From positions 1 to 42,590 of the forward strand of contig NZ_JAAXKY010000054.1 of NCBI RefSeq assembly GCF_012911925.1: DNA of 42,590 bases, written 5' to 3'. The DNA is from Pseudonocardia xinjiangensis (GTDB taxonomy: Bacteria > Actinomycetota > Actinomycetes > Mycobacteriales > Pseudonocardiaceae). Numbering within the stretch: position 1 is the stretch's first letter; the number at the start of each line of letters is the position of its first letter. A program made the translations under genes and the position numbers. A model generated the notes under the pieces. It saw only the letters and a program-made list of their open reading frames with translations, was not told the DNA's origin and did no database searches. Positions 1-8,486 of this stretch are shown here, piece by piece.

Positions 1-124
1 GGCGACATCTGGAACGTCCACTTCGGGCTCCCCGGCCTGGACAGCACGATGTCGCTGCTGCTGGACGCGGTGGCACGCGGGCATCTGTCCTACGAGGACG
101 TCGTCAGGGTGTACGCGGAGAGCC
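1..124 (+). pseudogene. Displaced C-terminal fragment of a dihydropyrimidinase/allantoinase-like amidohydrolase
   Basis: Frame 1 of the plus strand reads GDIWNVHFGLPGLDS at the window edge and runs to VVRVYAESP near position 123. This matches the region of cyclic amidohydrolases (hydantoinase, dihydropyrimidinase, allantoinase) after the metal-binding Asp, where families show G-(F/V)PG-(L/V)E...LLL-AV-G-(L/I)S...V---S--PA. After AESP the frame turns into low-information sequence that is antisense to the gene at 122-978. That neighbouring gene, on the opposite strand, lacks exactly this part of the protein, so the two pieces look like one gene split by an inversion or a chimeric junction. The fragment continues beyond the left window edge. 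Confidence 0.7.
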
Positions 125-978
125 CGGGCGGGCGGGGTGAACTTGCGCAGCGCGCCCTGCTCGAGCACCTCCTCCTCGCGGAGCAGGAAGTACTGCGGGC
201 AGGCCTCGGCCGCCAGCCGCCCGCCGCGGGCGCGCTCCTGCGCCACGTACTCGGCCACCTCGGGGTGGCTGACGTGCGCGATGGTGGCCGTGGCCCCGGT
301 GCGGCGCACGAGCAGGGCGGCGACAGCGGCCGCGACCACCTCGGCGTCCCGGTTGCGCCACTCGGGCAGCAGCCCGCCGTCGTCGCGGCCGGCCTCCCGC
401 AGGAGTTTCTCGGCGGCACCGGTGAGCGACTCGTCCTCGCAGTGCATGAGGCTCACGGCGTCGACGAGCGCCGTTTGCGTGAGGTGCTCCTTGAGCGCCG
501 CGGCGTCGTGGCCGGGCACGCCGTGGGTGGTGCACGTGAACACCTTGAAGAAGGCGACGCCGGCAGCCGCGAGGTCCGCCACGGCCGATGCCCGCCCGGG
601 CCACGCGTGCGCCGCGAGCCCGTAGTCCACGTTGGACCGCTCGCGCAGGTACTCGCGCTTGGCCAGCAGATCGTCCACACTCACCACCGGCTGGCCGTGG
701 CTGTGCTCGATGATCGTGGTCACTCCGGAGGCGGCCGCGGCGCTCGTGCCGGTCGGGAAGTCCTCCCGGTCGGTGCTCCCCGGGTCCATGAGGTGCACGT
801 GCGTGTCGACGCCACCGGGAAGCACCAGCAACCCGCCGGCGTCCACGGTCTCGCGGGCGGACGGCTGGTCCGGTCCGACATAGCTGATCCGGCCGTCCTG
901 CACGGCCACGTTCGCACGGCGACGTCCCTGTGCGGTGACCACCGTTGCGCCGGCGACGACGAGGTCCATGTCGGGCAT
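122..978 (-). CDS. Cyclic amidohydrolase (dihydropyrimidinase/hydantoinase/allantoinase-like), N-terminal part, broken
   Basis: The protein starts MPDMDLVVAGATVVT and carries the D-aminohydrolase metal-site motifs: HVH in GGVDTHVHLMDPG, a candidate carbamylated Lys in FFKVFTC, HCEDE, and IAHVSHPE. It ends recognisably at KFTPPARA, residue 286. Enzymes of this family open cyclic amide or imide rings with a binuclear metal centre. The frame stays open to position 1, but the residues after PPARA (LRVHPDDVLVGQ) do not resemble the family. The missing C-terminal segment, which should include the metal-binding Asp, is partly found on the plus strand at 1-124. It is the last gene of the leftward operon, 22 bp after the aldehyde dehydrogenase. 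Substrate unknown; hydantoin, dihydropyrimidine, allantoin or a cyclic imide are all possible. Confidence 0.85.
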
Positions 979-1000
979 CTGGTCCGTCCTTGGTCGTGGG

Positions 1001-2512
1001 CTACGAGTAGCGCAGGTCCGCGCTGCTGGCGAACCAGTCGGGCGAGCCGGGCGCCGAGTTGATGATCACGCTCTGGGTGCGGGTGTAGCCGCGGTAGGAG
1101 TCCCAGCCGTTCTCCGAGCCGATACCGCTGTCCTTCGACCCGCCCCACGGCGACGCGGGGTCGATGCGGTGGTGGTCGTTGATCCACACGATGCCGATGT
1201 CGAGCTGGTCGGCCACGCGCACGGCACGTCCGACGTCGCGGGTCCAGACGGACGCGGCGAGCCCGAACGGGCAGTCGTCGGCCTGCGCGATCGCGTCGGC
1301 CTCGTCCCGGAACGGGCGGACGAGGGTGACCGGGCCGAAGACCTCGTCGTACCAGAGGTCGTGGGCCGGGGTGACGTCGGCGACGACCGTCGGCTCGTAG
1401 AACCAGCCGTCGGCGAACCGCGGGTCGTCCGGTACGCGGCCGCCGCACAGCACCGAGGCGCCCTGCTCCCGCGCGCGGTCGACGGCAGCTGCCACCTTCT
1501 CCCGCTGCGGCCCGGAGACGAGCGGGCCGATCTGCGTCTCGGGGTCGAGCGGGTCGCCCAGCCGCAGCCGCGTCGTGCGCTCGACGAGGCGCTCCACCAC
1601 GGCGTCGTACCTGCTCTCCGCGACCAGTACCCGGGCTCCCTGCACGCAGGTCTGCCCGGTCGCGATGAACGCCGCGAAGAGCGCGCCCGCGACCGCCTCG
1701 TCGACGTCCACGTCGTCGAAGACGATGACGGGCGCCTTGCCACCGAGCTCCGCGGTGACCGGGATGAGCGCGCGGCCCGCGTTGGCCGCCACCACCCGCC
1801 CGGTCTCGGTGCCGCCGGTGATGTCGAGCTTGTCGAGGCCCGGGTGCTCGGACAGGAACCGGCCGGTGGTGGCGCCGAGGCCGGTGACCGTGTTGACCAC
1901 GCCCGCCGGCACTCCCGCCTCCTCCAGCAGCCCGACGAGCGCCGTCGGCACCGCGGGGCCGAGCTCGCTCGGCTTCACCACGATGGAGTTGCCGGCCGCC
2001 AGAGCCGCCGACAGCTTCTTCATCGTGATCAGCAGCGGGTGGTTCCACGGCGTGATCAGGCCGGCCACACCGAGCGGGACGCGCCGCACCACGTTGAGGT
2101 AGCCGCTCCCGAAGTCGGGCGCGGTCCCCTCGGCCGACTGCGCCACCGCACCGAAGTACTCGAGCCACTCCGGCAGGCGGCGCAGCTGGGCGCGCATCTC
2201 CCGGATCGGGCGCCCGATCTGCAGGGTCTCCAGCCGGGCGTAGGAGTCGATGCGTTCGGCGAGCAGCGCGGCCGCGCGGTTGAGGATGCGGGCCCGGTCC
2301 CGTGGCCGCATCCCGCACCAGCGCCGGTCCTCGAACGCGGCCCTGGCCGCGGCGACGGCGGCGTCCACATCGGCGGCGCCGGCGTGCGCGACCTCGCACA
2401 GGTGCTCCCCCGTGGCCGGGTTGCGCAGGGGGAACGTCGCGCCGTCGGCGGCAGCGGTCTGCTTCCCGTCGATGTGCAGCAGGAGGGGCTCCGCCAAGAT
2501 GCTGTCCGTCAC
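1001..2512 (-). CDS. NAD(P)-dependent aldehyde dehydrogenase
   Basis: A full-length 503-residue aldehyde dehydrogenase that oxidises an aldehyde to a carboxylate. The Rossmann/active-site signature PWNHP (Asn157), the general base Glu255 in TAELGGKAP and the catalytic Cys289 in ATGQTC are all present, as are the C-terminal EVFGPV and PWGGSKDSG motifs. The GTG start overlaps the stop of the upstream ACMSD-type gene by 4 bp (GTGA), so translation is probably coupled. An ALDH next to an ACMSD-family decarboxylase/hydrolase resembles semialdehyde-processing steps in aromatic or N-heterocycle catabolism, but the substrate cannot be read from the sequence. Confidence 0.95.
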   Translation of the reverse strand: MTDSILAEPLLLHIDGKQTAAADGATFPLRNPATGEHLCEVAHAGAADVDAAVAAARAAFEDRRWCGMRPRDRARILNRAAALLAERIDSYARLETLQIGRPIREMRAQLRRLPEWLEYFGAVAQSAEGTAPDFGSGYLNVVRRVPLGVAGLITPWNHPLLITMKKLSAALAAGNSIVVKPSELGPAVPTALVGLLEEAGVPAGVVNTVTGLGATTGRFLSEHPGLDKLDITGGTETGRVVAANAGRALIPVTAELGGKAPVIVFDDVDVDEAVAGALFAAFIATGQTCVQGARVLVAESRYDAVVERLVERTTRLRLGDPLDPETQIGPLVSGPQREKVAAAVDRAREQGASVLCGGRVPDDPRFADGWFYEPTVVADVTPAHDLWYDEVFGPVTLVRPFRDEADAIAQADDCPFGLAASVWTRDVGRAVRVADQLDIGIVWINDHHRIDPASPWGGSKDSGIGSENGWDSYRGYTRTQSVIINSAPGSPDWFASSADLRYS

Positions 2513-3516
2513 TTCCCGTCGTCTCCCTGCGGCCTGCCGAAGAGCCGTTCGGCGTTGACGTGCGCGATCGACTCGATCTCCGCGTCGCTCAGCTCCAGTC
2601 CCGCCAGCTGCTCGTCGACACCGCCCGCGCCCATGTCGAACGGCATGTCGGTGCCCAGCACCACGCGGTCCGAGCCGACCTGCTCGATGAGGAAGCGCAC
2701 GGCGGCCGTGCTGTGGGTGAGGGTGTCGAAGTGGAACCGGCGCAGGTACTCACTCGGCGGGAGCTCGCAGCCCTTCGCCTCCGGCCGCACCCGGTGCCCG
2801 TGGTCGAGCCGGCCCACCTGGTAGGGCAGGTGTCCGCCGCCGTGGACCAGCACGACGTCGAGGCCGGGCAGGGCGTCGAGGGTGCCCGAGAAGATCAGCC
2901 GGGACGCGCAGACCGCGGTCTGCCAGGGGTTGCCCTGCAGGTTCGTCAGGTAGAAGTCGGTGAGCCAGTCACCCGTCGCGCCCACGTAGTACGGGTGCAC
3001 GAGCAGCGGGACGGACAGCTCCTCCGCCGTGGCCAGCACGGGCCGCAGGCTGTCGTGGTCGAGCGGGAGCCCCTCGATGTGCGGGCCCACATGGGCGCCG
3101 CGGAACCCGTACTCCGTGACGCACCGGCGCAGCTCCGCCACCGCGGCACGGGGATCCTGCATCGGCAGGGCCGCCAGCCCGGTGAACCGGTCGGGCGCCT
3201 GGGCGACCATCCCCGCGATGGCGTCGTTGACGACCCGCGCGGCCTCGACGGCCTGGGCGGCCTCGATCCAGTAGAGGAACATCGTCGGCGCCACGGACAG
3301 GACGGCGGCGTCGATGGCGGCGGCGTCCATCGCCTTGAGCCGCACCTGCACGTCGTGGAACTCGGGGAGCAGCGGGTAGCGGTAGCCCTGCGGGTGCACC
3401 ACCCAGGGCGCGCCGTCGCGCTCCGCGATCGCGATGCCGTCCGGGGCCGTTCCGGCGTACATCGCGTTCACCAGTGCCGGGGGGATGACGTGGGCGTGGG
3501 TGTCGACGGATCTCAC
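2509..3516 (-). CDS. Amidohydrolase 2 family protein (ACMSD-like)
   Basis: A 335-residue TIM-barrel metallohydrolase of the amidohydrolase-2 family, which includes 2-amino-3-carboxymuconate-6-semialdehyde decarboxylase. Metal ligands are visible as VDTHAHV (His7, His9), LLVHPYY, the VLVHGGGHLPYQ block, and the catalytic Asp in VLGTDMPFDMG. Family members decarboxylate or hydrolyse aromatic-derived acids. The GTG start overlaps the isochorismatase-like gene by 4 bp and the stop overlaps the ALDH start by 4 bp. Pairing with an ALDH parallels the kynurenine/2-nitrobenzoate ACMSD-AMSDH order, but no other gene of that pathway is seen, so a different substrate is likely. Confidence 0.9.
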   Translation of the reverse strand: MRSVDTHAHVIPPALVNAMYAGTAPDGIAIAERDGAPWVVHPQGYRYPLLPEFHDVQVRLKAMDAAAIDAAVLSVAPTMFLYWIEAAQAVEAARVVNDAIAGMVAQAPDRFTGLAALPMQDPRAAVAELRRCVTEYGFRGAHVGPHIEGLPLDHDSLRPVLATAEELSVPLLVHPYYVGATGDWLTDFYLTNLQGNPWQTAVCASRLIFSGTLDALPGLDVVLVHGGGHLPYQVGRLDHGHRVRPEAKGCELPPSEYLRRFHFDTLTHSTAAVRFLIEQVGSDRVVLGTDMPFDMGAGGVDEQLAGLELSDAEIESIAHVNAERLFGRPQGDDGK

Positions 3517-4133
3517 AGTGCCTCCAGAACTTCCCCGGCCGGGGCGACCCAGCCGAATGCCTGCCGGATGACGGTCAGCGCCGCCTCGTGCGCCTGCCGG
3601 TCCATCGTGTCGACGCAGTCCTCCACCACCACCGGTGCGTAGTCGCGGGTGTTCGCCGCGACGGTGGTGGCCAGGACACAGCTGTTGGTGTTCACGCCCG
3701 TCAGCAGCAGAGTGTCGAGCGACCGGGAACGCAGCACGTGGTCCAGGTCGGTGGCCGCGAAGCAGTCGTAGCGCTTCTTACCCGTCACCACGAGGTCGTA
3801 GTCCTCGTCGTACACCTCGGGCATCAGCTCGAGACCGGGGCTGCCGGGCAGCTGGTGGCGCAGCACGCCTGCGCGGCTGGCATCGGTGTCGGCGACCGCT
3901 GCCCACCAGGGGTTGGAGGCGATCTCCGCGACGGACCGGTAGGAGGTGACGACGTGCACCACCGGCACCTCGCGGCGCCGGACCTCGTGGAGGAACTCGG
4001 CGTTGGCCTTCGTGACGCGGGCGGCCGCCTCGGCGGGCAGCGGCATCGTGGCCACCGCGGGGTCGAGATGGCCGCGGTGCAGGTCGATGGTCACGACGGC
4101 GGGGCGCCGGCCGGTCAGTAGGGGGAGGGTCAT
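3513..4133 (-). CDS. Isochorismatase-like cysteine hydrolase (amidase)
   Basis: A 206-residue isochorismatase-fold hydrolase. The catalytic triad is visible: Asp17 in VVTIDLHRGH, Lys119/Lys120 in VTGKKRYDCF, and the nucleophile Cys152 in TGVNTNSCVLAT. With the Cys present it should be an amidase (maleamate, N-carbamoyl amino acid, biuret or nicotinamide type) and not a true isochorismatase. The gene is locked in the operon by 4-bp overlaps at both ends. In this setting it would plausibly cleave the open-chain amide left after ring opening by the cyclic amidohydrolase. Confidence 0.9.
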   Translation of the reverse strand: MTLPLLTGRRPAVVTIDLHRGHLDPAVATMPLPAEAAARVTKANAEFLHEVRRREVPVVHVVTSYRSVAEIASNPWWAAVADTDASRAGVLRHQLPGSPGLELMPEVYDEDYDLVVTGKKRYDCFAATDLDHVLRSRSLDTLLLTGVNTNSCVLATTVAANTRDYAPVVVEDCVDTMDRQAHEAALTVIRQAFGWVAPAGEVLEAL

Positions 4134-5374
4134 GCCGCAGCGGCCTCCTTCGGGTGGGAGCGGCGTTCGATCTGTCCGGAGGGGAGCACGTAGTCGACGA
4201 GGTCCTCGGCGGGCTTGCCCTCGGTGCGTTCGAGCAGCCAGTCGGCGGCGTAGGTCAGCCAGTTGGGGCCCAGTGCCACCGACGGCGTCGGCAGGGACAG
4301 CGCGTGCCTGCCCTGCTGGTAGACGAGCATCGGGGCGGGGCTGGGGCAGCGCCGCGCCAGGTCGTAGCTGTGCTCCATGGGCGAGAGCTCGTCCTCGTCA
4401 CCCGCCACCACCAGCCACGGCGCCGACATCTGCCCGATCAGGGGCCGCAGGTCGATCTGCTCGGCCATCGCGTCGAACGCGGCCTCGTCGTGTTCGAGGC
4501 CGGACATCCACATGTACCGGGCCTTGAACGAGGGCGAGGCCATCTCGAAGATCATGTGGCAACCGGGCTCGTGGCAGACGAGGCCGACCGCCGAGCCCCG
4601 CAGCGCCGGCTGGGTGGCCGCGATCTGCGACATCCAGTACGAGCCGAAGGAGAGCCCGAAGCCGACGATGCGCTCGGAGTCGACCTCGGGACGCGAGCGG
4701 CACCAGTCGACGATCTTCTCGCCGGCCTCGATCCAGGCGGTGGGGGTGAACTTCACACCCCGCACCGGGGCCTCGCCCTGTCCCGGCCCGTCGAACGCCA
4801 GCACCGCGAACCCGCGTTCGAGGAACTTGTCGCCGTACAGGTTGACGTTGAGCTCCTTCGGGGCGTCCATGCCGCCGCAGGAGATGACCGTGGGGAGCGG
4901 CCCGCTCGTGTAGCCGCGGGGCAGGTGGAACCAGGCCGGGACGGCGCCGCCCTCGAACGGGATGTCCACCCGCTCGACGTGGTGGTCGGCCAGCTCGGCG
5001 TAGGCCTGGTAGCAGGCGTTCTTGCGGTCGTCGAGCGCCACGAGCTGCGGGCAGTCCTGCCAGATCGGCCATTCCGCGGTGACGTAGAGCAGCGCGGCGT
5101 GGAACCAGTGCTCGCGGGCCGCCACCGGGTTGGTGGCCGCTTCGGCGAGCCGTTCGCGGCGCTGCGCCAGCTCCGTGAACACCGGCACCATGTCGGCGAA
5201 CTTGTGGATGCGCGACTGCGCCACCCGGAAGTCCGGCACGGCGTCCACGCCCATCGGACGCAGGGTGTAGGCCACGCGGGGCTGGTCCCACTCCAGCCCG
5301 TCGGTGCGCAGCACGGAGTCGGTGATCCAGCGCTGCTCACGCCACCGGCGTGGGCCGAGCTGTCGCTGGTCCAT
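4130..5374 (-). CDS. Alpha/beta hydrolase, FrsA/2,6-dihydroxypseudooxynicotine hydrolase-like
   Basis: A 414-residue alpha/beta hydrolase with an alpha-helical N-terminal part (to about residue 125), followed by the core fold. The oxyanion region is TVISCGGMDAPKE, a GPGQGEAP segment follows, and the nucleophile elbow is GFGLSFGSYW. The acid DED lies in VVAGDEDELS and the catalytic His in QQGRHALS. The layout matches FrsA-like enzymes and 2,6-dihydroxypseudooxynicotine hydrolase, which breaks a C-C bond in nicotine degradation; sequence alone cannot say C-C or ester. ATG 5374 lies 2 bp after the transporter stop. Longer upstream frame extension is antisense to nothing useful and runs inside the transporter gene, so it was not used. 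Confidence 0.88.
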   Translation of the reverse strand: MDQRQLGPRRWREQRWITDSVLRTDGLEWDQPRVAYTLRPMGVDAVPDFRVAQSRIHKFADMVPVFTELAQRRERLAEAATNPVAAREHWFHAALLYVTAEWPIWQDCPQLVALDDRKNACYQAYAELADHHVERVDIPFEGGAVPAWFHLPRGYTSGPLPTVISCGGMDAPKELNVNLYGDKFLERGFAVLAFDGPGQGEAPVRGVKFTPTAWIEAGEKIVDWCRSRPEVDSERIVGFGLSFGSYWMSQIAATQPALRGSAVGLVCHEPGCHMIFEMASPSFKARYMWMSGLEHDEAAFDAMAEQIDLRPLIGQMSAPWLVVAGDEDELSPMEHSYDLARRCPSPAPMLVYQQGRHALSLPTPSVALGPNWLTYAADWLLERTEGKPAEDLVDYVLPSGQIERRSHPKEAAAA

Positions 5375-5376
5375 GG

Positions 5377-6666
5377 TCACGCCACCCCTTCCGAGGAGTG
5401 CAGGGAGCGGGTCGGGACGCGGGCGTTCGCGAACTTGCCGACGTCGACGAAGAGCAGGGCGACCACCCCGAGCAGCGGCAGCACGGTGAGCTGCCAGACC
5501 GCGGCGCCACCCCAGCCCGCTGCGGCGACCAGCGCGGAGAAGACGTAGCCGGCGAACGCGGCCGGGATGTAGAACGCGCTCACGTAGACGCCCGACGCCC
5601 GGCCGATCAGGTGCGGACGGACCGCGCGCTGCATCGCCGAGTAGATGTTCACGAACAGGAACCCGCTGGCGATCGCGCCTTCGGCGAACGAGAGCACGTA
5701 CTGGGCGGTGGCGCCGGTCGGGCCGTTGAACAGCAGGTACCCGACCACGGCGCCCGCCACCAGGGACACGATCATGACGGTGCGCTGGTTGAAGCGGTCC
5801 CCGAGCCAGCCCGCCGGGATCCCCAGCAGTGCGCCGAGCCCGAACATGCTCGCGGCGAGCGCGGCCTGCCCGCTGGTCCAGTGCAGCTGGGTGACCAGGA
5901 ACGTGGGGTAGAGCCCGATGTAGCCGTACATCGAGATCCCCACCACGACGCCGGCGGCGCCCAGCGCCACGATGTTGCGGTTGTAGAGCCGCACCGGCAC
6001 GTGGTCGACGTCCGGTCGCCGGTCGAGGTCCCCGGCCACCTCCTTCCGCTCGGTGAAGGCCTTGCGGATGACCACCGCGATGAGGACGCAGAACCCCAGC
6101 CCGATCAGGCCGTAGACGACGAACGGGACGCGCCACTGGTCGGTGCCGGCCAGCTTCGCGCCGATGAGCGGGCCGAGGAACCCGCCAAGGCCGTAGGCGA
6201 AGTTCAGGCTGCCCAGCGCCAGCGAGCGGTTGGCGAAGAAGTAGGCCCCGACCGCCGCGAACAGCGCGGCGTTCTGCAGCGCCTCCCCCACCCCGGACAG
6301 CGCCCGGTAGGCGAGCATGTCCCAGAAGCCGGCCGCAACCGCCGTGAGCAGGGTGAATCCCGAGTAGATCAGGATCCCGACGATGATCACCGTCTTGCGG
6401 GAGAGCCGGTCGAGCAGGTAGCCGGCGGGAACGCCGGAGACACCGATCCCCAGCGTGAAGATCGTCGCCAGCAGGCCGCCCTGGCCGAGCGAGAAGCCGT
6501 ACTCGGCACGGATCGGCGTCAGCAGGACCGGGAAGACCTGCCGGTCCATCGCATTGACGACGTAGGACCCCGCCAGCACGACGAGGCTGGTGATCGCGAC
6601 GGCCGTGGTCAGGCGGGCCACGCCGGCCGACCGGCCGACGGCGCCTTCCACTTCGGTACGAGCCAC
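5377..6666 (-). CDS. MFS transporter (12 TM), probable importer of the operon's substrate
   Basis: A major facilitator protein of about 429 residues with alternating hydrophobic helices. The loop 2-3 motif G-V--G-L-DR-SRK is seen as GVPAGYLLDRLSRK, and its second-half counterpart as GIPAGWLGDRFNQR. A conserved Asp/Arg pair in NAMDRQVFP in TM1 is typical of the anion/aromatic-acid or sialate-type MFS importers. It is the first gene of the catabolic operon. I chose GTG 6666 because an AAGAAGGG Shine-Dalgarno lies just upstream; GTG 6684 is an alternative adding six residues. It probably imports the compound the downstream hydrolases degrade. Confidence 0.9.
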   Translation of the reverse strand: MARTEVEGAVGRSAGVARLTTAVAITSLVVLAGSYVVNAMDRQVFPVLLTPIRAEYGFSLGQGGLLATIFTLGIGVSGVPAGYLLDRLSRKTVIIVGILIYSGFTLLTAVAAGFWDMLAYRALSGVGEALQNAALFAAVGAYFFANRSLALGSLNFAYGLGGFLGPLIGAKLAGTDQWRVPFVVYGLIGLGFCVLIAVVIRKAFTERKEVAGDLDRRPDVDHVPVRLYNRNIVALGAAGVVVGISMYGYIGLYPTFLVTQLHWTSGQAALAASMFGLGALLGIPAGWLGDRFNQRTVMIVSLVAGAVVGYLLFNGPTGATAQYVLSFAEGAIASGFLFVNIYSAMQRAVRPHLIGRASGVYVSAFYIPAAFAGYVFSALVAAAGWGGAAVWQLTVLPLLGVVALLFVDVGKFANARVPTRSLHSSEGVA

Positions 6667-6684
6667 GGCAACGCCCTTCTTCAC

Positions 6685-6749
6685 GACAGCTTCGATTTTG
6701 CATCATATAAAGTGCAGACTGCAGGGCGTCAAGGTGAGGAGAACGTGGG
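6685..6749. promoter_or_regulatory. Divergent promoter region of the catabolic operon with a TGCA-N10-TGCA dyad
   Basis: The 65-bp gap between the transporter and the asparaginase-like gene is the only AT-rich stretch nearby. It holds a dyad TGCA-N10-TGCA at 6699-6716 around CATATAA, and a CTGCAG at 6720-6725. A GAGGAGAA ribosome site precedes the asparaginase start. The regulator gene downstream is a GntR/FCD protein, a family that binds short dyads in divergent promoters, so this is a candidate operator. Confidence 0.45.
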
Positions 6750-7766
6750 ATGACCAAGCCGTGTCTGGCAGTGGGCTCGCTGGGGGGCACCATCACGATG
6801 ACCAGCGGTGCCGACGGCGCGGGAGTCACGCCCTCCCTCACCGTCGCCGACCTGCTGGCGGCGGTGCCTGCGCTCGCGGGCTCGACCGAGCTGCAGACAC
6901 GCACCCTGGCCTCCGCGCCGGGCGCGTCGCTGACCTTCGGCGACCTGTTCACGGCACTGGACTGGGCCCGCTCCGCCGTCGACGCCGGGGCCGCCGGAGC
7001 CGTTCTCGTCCAGGGCACGGACACCATGGAAGAGACCTCCTACCTGCTGGACCTGCACTGGGACCGGGAACAGCCGCTCGTGCTCACCGGGGCCATGCGC
7101 TCACCCCGCCAGGCAGGCGCCGACGGTCCGGCGAACATCCTCGCGGCCTCGGCGGTGGCGACCGCACCGTCGTCCCGTGGCCTCGGAGTCCTGGTCACCA
7201 TCAACGACGAGGTGCACGCGGCGGCCCGCATCCGCAAGGCCGACAGCACCGCCATGGACGCCTTCACCTCGGTGCCGTTCGGGCCGCTCGGCCGCATCAT
7301 TGAGGGGAACGTCACCTACGCGAACCGGCCCCGCCGCTGGGCGCCCCTCCCCCGCCCGGCCGGCGCCCACGTCCCGCGGGTGGCGCTGCTCGAGAGCAGT
7401 CTCGGCGACGACGGCACCCTGCTGCGCCTGGTGTGCGAGGCGGGATACGACGGTGTCGTGCTCTCCGCCTTCGGTGCGGGCCACGTGCCCGCCGCTGTGG
7501 CCGACGTCGTGTCCGAGGCGATCGAGAACGGCCCGGTGCTGCTCGCCAGCCGTACCGGGAAGGGCTCGGTGCTCTCCCACACCTACGGGTTCGCCGGCTC
7601 CGAGGAGGACCTGCTCGCGCGCGGGGTGATGCCGGCCGGCTGGCTCGACGGGCGCAAGGCGCGCATCCTGCTGTGGTCACTCCTGGCGACCGGATGTCCC
7701 CTGAGCCGGATCCGTGAGGTGGTGGCCGCGCGAGGCGGACATCCCGGTGGTCCGGATCAGAACTAG
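6750..7766 (+). CDS. L-asparaginase family amidohydrolase
   Basis: A 338-residue asparaginase/glutaminase-fold protein. The first catalytic Thr is Thr14 in GSLGGTIT, the second is in QGTDTMEET (Thr90, Asp91), followed by the TGAMRSP block and the catalytic Lys region RIRKADST. These enzymes hydrolyse side-chain amides (asparagine to aspartate and ammonia). It lacks an obvious signal peptide, so it should be cytoplasmic. It diverges from the hydrolase operon and sits directly before the GntR gene. In this context it may act on an open-chain amide intermediate and not on asparagine itself. The ATG has a strong GAGGAGAA site. Confidence 0.92.
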   Translation: MTKPCLAVGSLGGTITMTSGADGAGVTPSLTVADLLAAVPALAGSTELQTRTLASAPGASLTFGDLFTALDWARSAVDAGAAGAVLVQGTDTMEETSYLLDLHWDREQPLVLTGAMRSPRQAGADGPANILAASAVATAPSSRGLGVLVTINDEVHAAARIRKADSTAMDAFTSVPFGPLGRIIEGNVTYANRPRRWAPLPRPAGAHVPRVALLESSLGDDGTLLRLVCEAGYDGVVLSAFGAGHVPAAVADVVSEAIENGPVLLASRTGKGSVLSHTYGFAGSEEDLLARGVMPAGWLDGRKARILLWSLLATGCPLSRIREVVAARGGHPGGPDQN

Positions 7767-7801
7767 AATCTCCCGGACAACCACACAGGGTGGAGGCATC
7801 G

Positions 7802-8476
7802 TTGACTCTCAGTAACCTGAGGCCGGTCGGCCGGTCCAGGACGGCCCACGAGTACGTGCTGGCCACACTGCGCTCGGCGATCCTGGGCGGCACCCTCGCC
7901 GGGGGTACGCGGCTGGTGCAGGCCGAGCTGGCCAGCCAGCTGGGAGTGAGCACCACACCGGTCCGCGAGGCCCTGCGCGACATGGCCAGCGAGGGCCTGG
8001 TGGTCTTCGACCCGCACCGTGGAGCGATCGTGCGGCCCCTCGACATGGAGGAGGTCCGCGAGATCTACGAGCTGCGGATCACGCTCGAACCGCTGATGGT
8101 CCGCCGCGTCGTCGACCACATCACCGACGAGCAGCTCGACCGCGCCGAAGCGCTCGCGCTGCGCATGCAGACCGAGACGAACCTGTCGACCTGGGTGGAG
8201 CTGAACCGCGACTTCCACGCCGTGTTCAGCGAGATCGGTGAGGGCAGCAGGCTGGCCGGGATGCTGGCGAGCCTGCGCGACAGCGCGTCGGCCTACGTCA
8301 GCCTGTCGCTCGAGGCCCGGCCGGAGCAGGTGCCCCAGGCCAACCACGAGCACGACGAGCTGGTCCGGCTCTACCGCGCCCGCGACGCCGACGGGGCGGT
8401 CGGGCTCACCGTGGCGCACCTGCGCTCCACCCTCGCCGCGATCGAGGAGGCACACGAGCGCGGCGGCATCCGCTGA
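7802..8476 (+). CDS. GntR family transcriptional regulator, FCD (FadR-like) class
   Basis: An N-terminal winged helix contains LASQLGVSTTPVREALRDMASEGLV, the GntR recognition helix signature, and an all-helical FCD ligand domain follows with the metal-binding pattern ELRITLEP...NRDFHAVFSE...HEHDELV...HLRSTL. I place the start at TTG 7802, since a GGTGGAGG ribosome site ends 5 nt before it; GTG 7790 in the same frame overlaps that site. FCD regulators bind a small carboxylic acid and usually repress the adjacent catabolic operon. The likely target is the divergent promoter at 6685-6749. Confidence 0.92.
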   Translation: MTLSNLRPVGRSRTAHEYVLATLRSAILGGTLAGGTRLVQAELASQLGVSTTPVREALRDMASEGLVVFDPHRGAIVRPLDMEEVREIYELRITLEPLMVRRVVDHITDEQLDRAEALALRMQTETNLSTWVELNRDFHAVFSEIGEGSRLAGMLASLRDSASAYVSLSLEARPEQVPQANHEHDELVRLYRARDADGAVGLTVAHLRSTLAAIEEAHERGGIR

Positions 8477-8486
8477 CGGGGCGGGC

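Noticed and set aside
2509..3516. Assigning the amidohydrolase-2 gene as a true ACMSD of tryptophan degradation
   Set aside because: No kynurenine or 3-hydroxyanthranilate genes are nearby, and many amidohydrolase-2 proteins with the same metal motifs have other substrates.
4130..7027. A 965-residue continuous minus-strand frame joining the alpha/beta hydrolase with sequence upstream
   Set aside because: Only the part from ATG 5374 resembles a protein family; the rest is a shifted frame of the MFS gene and crosses the divergent promoter and the asparaginase start.
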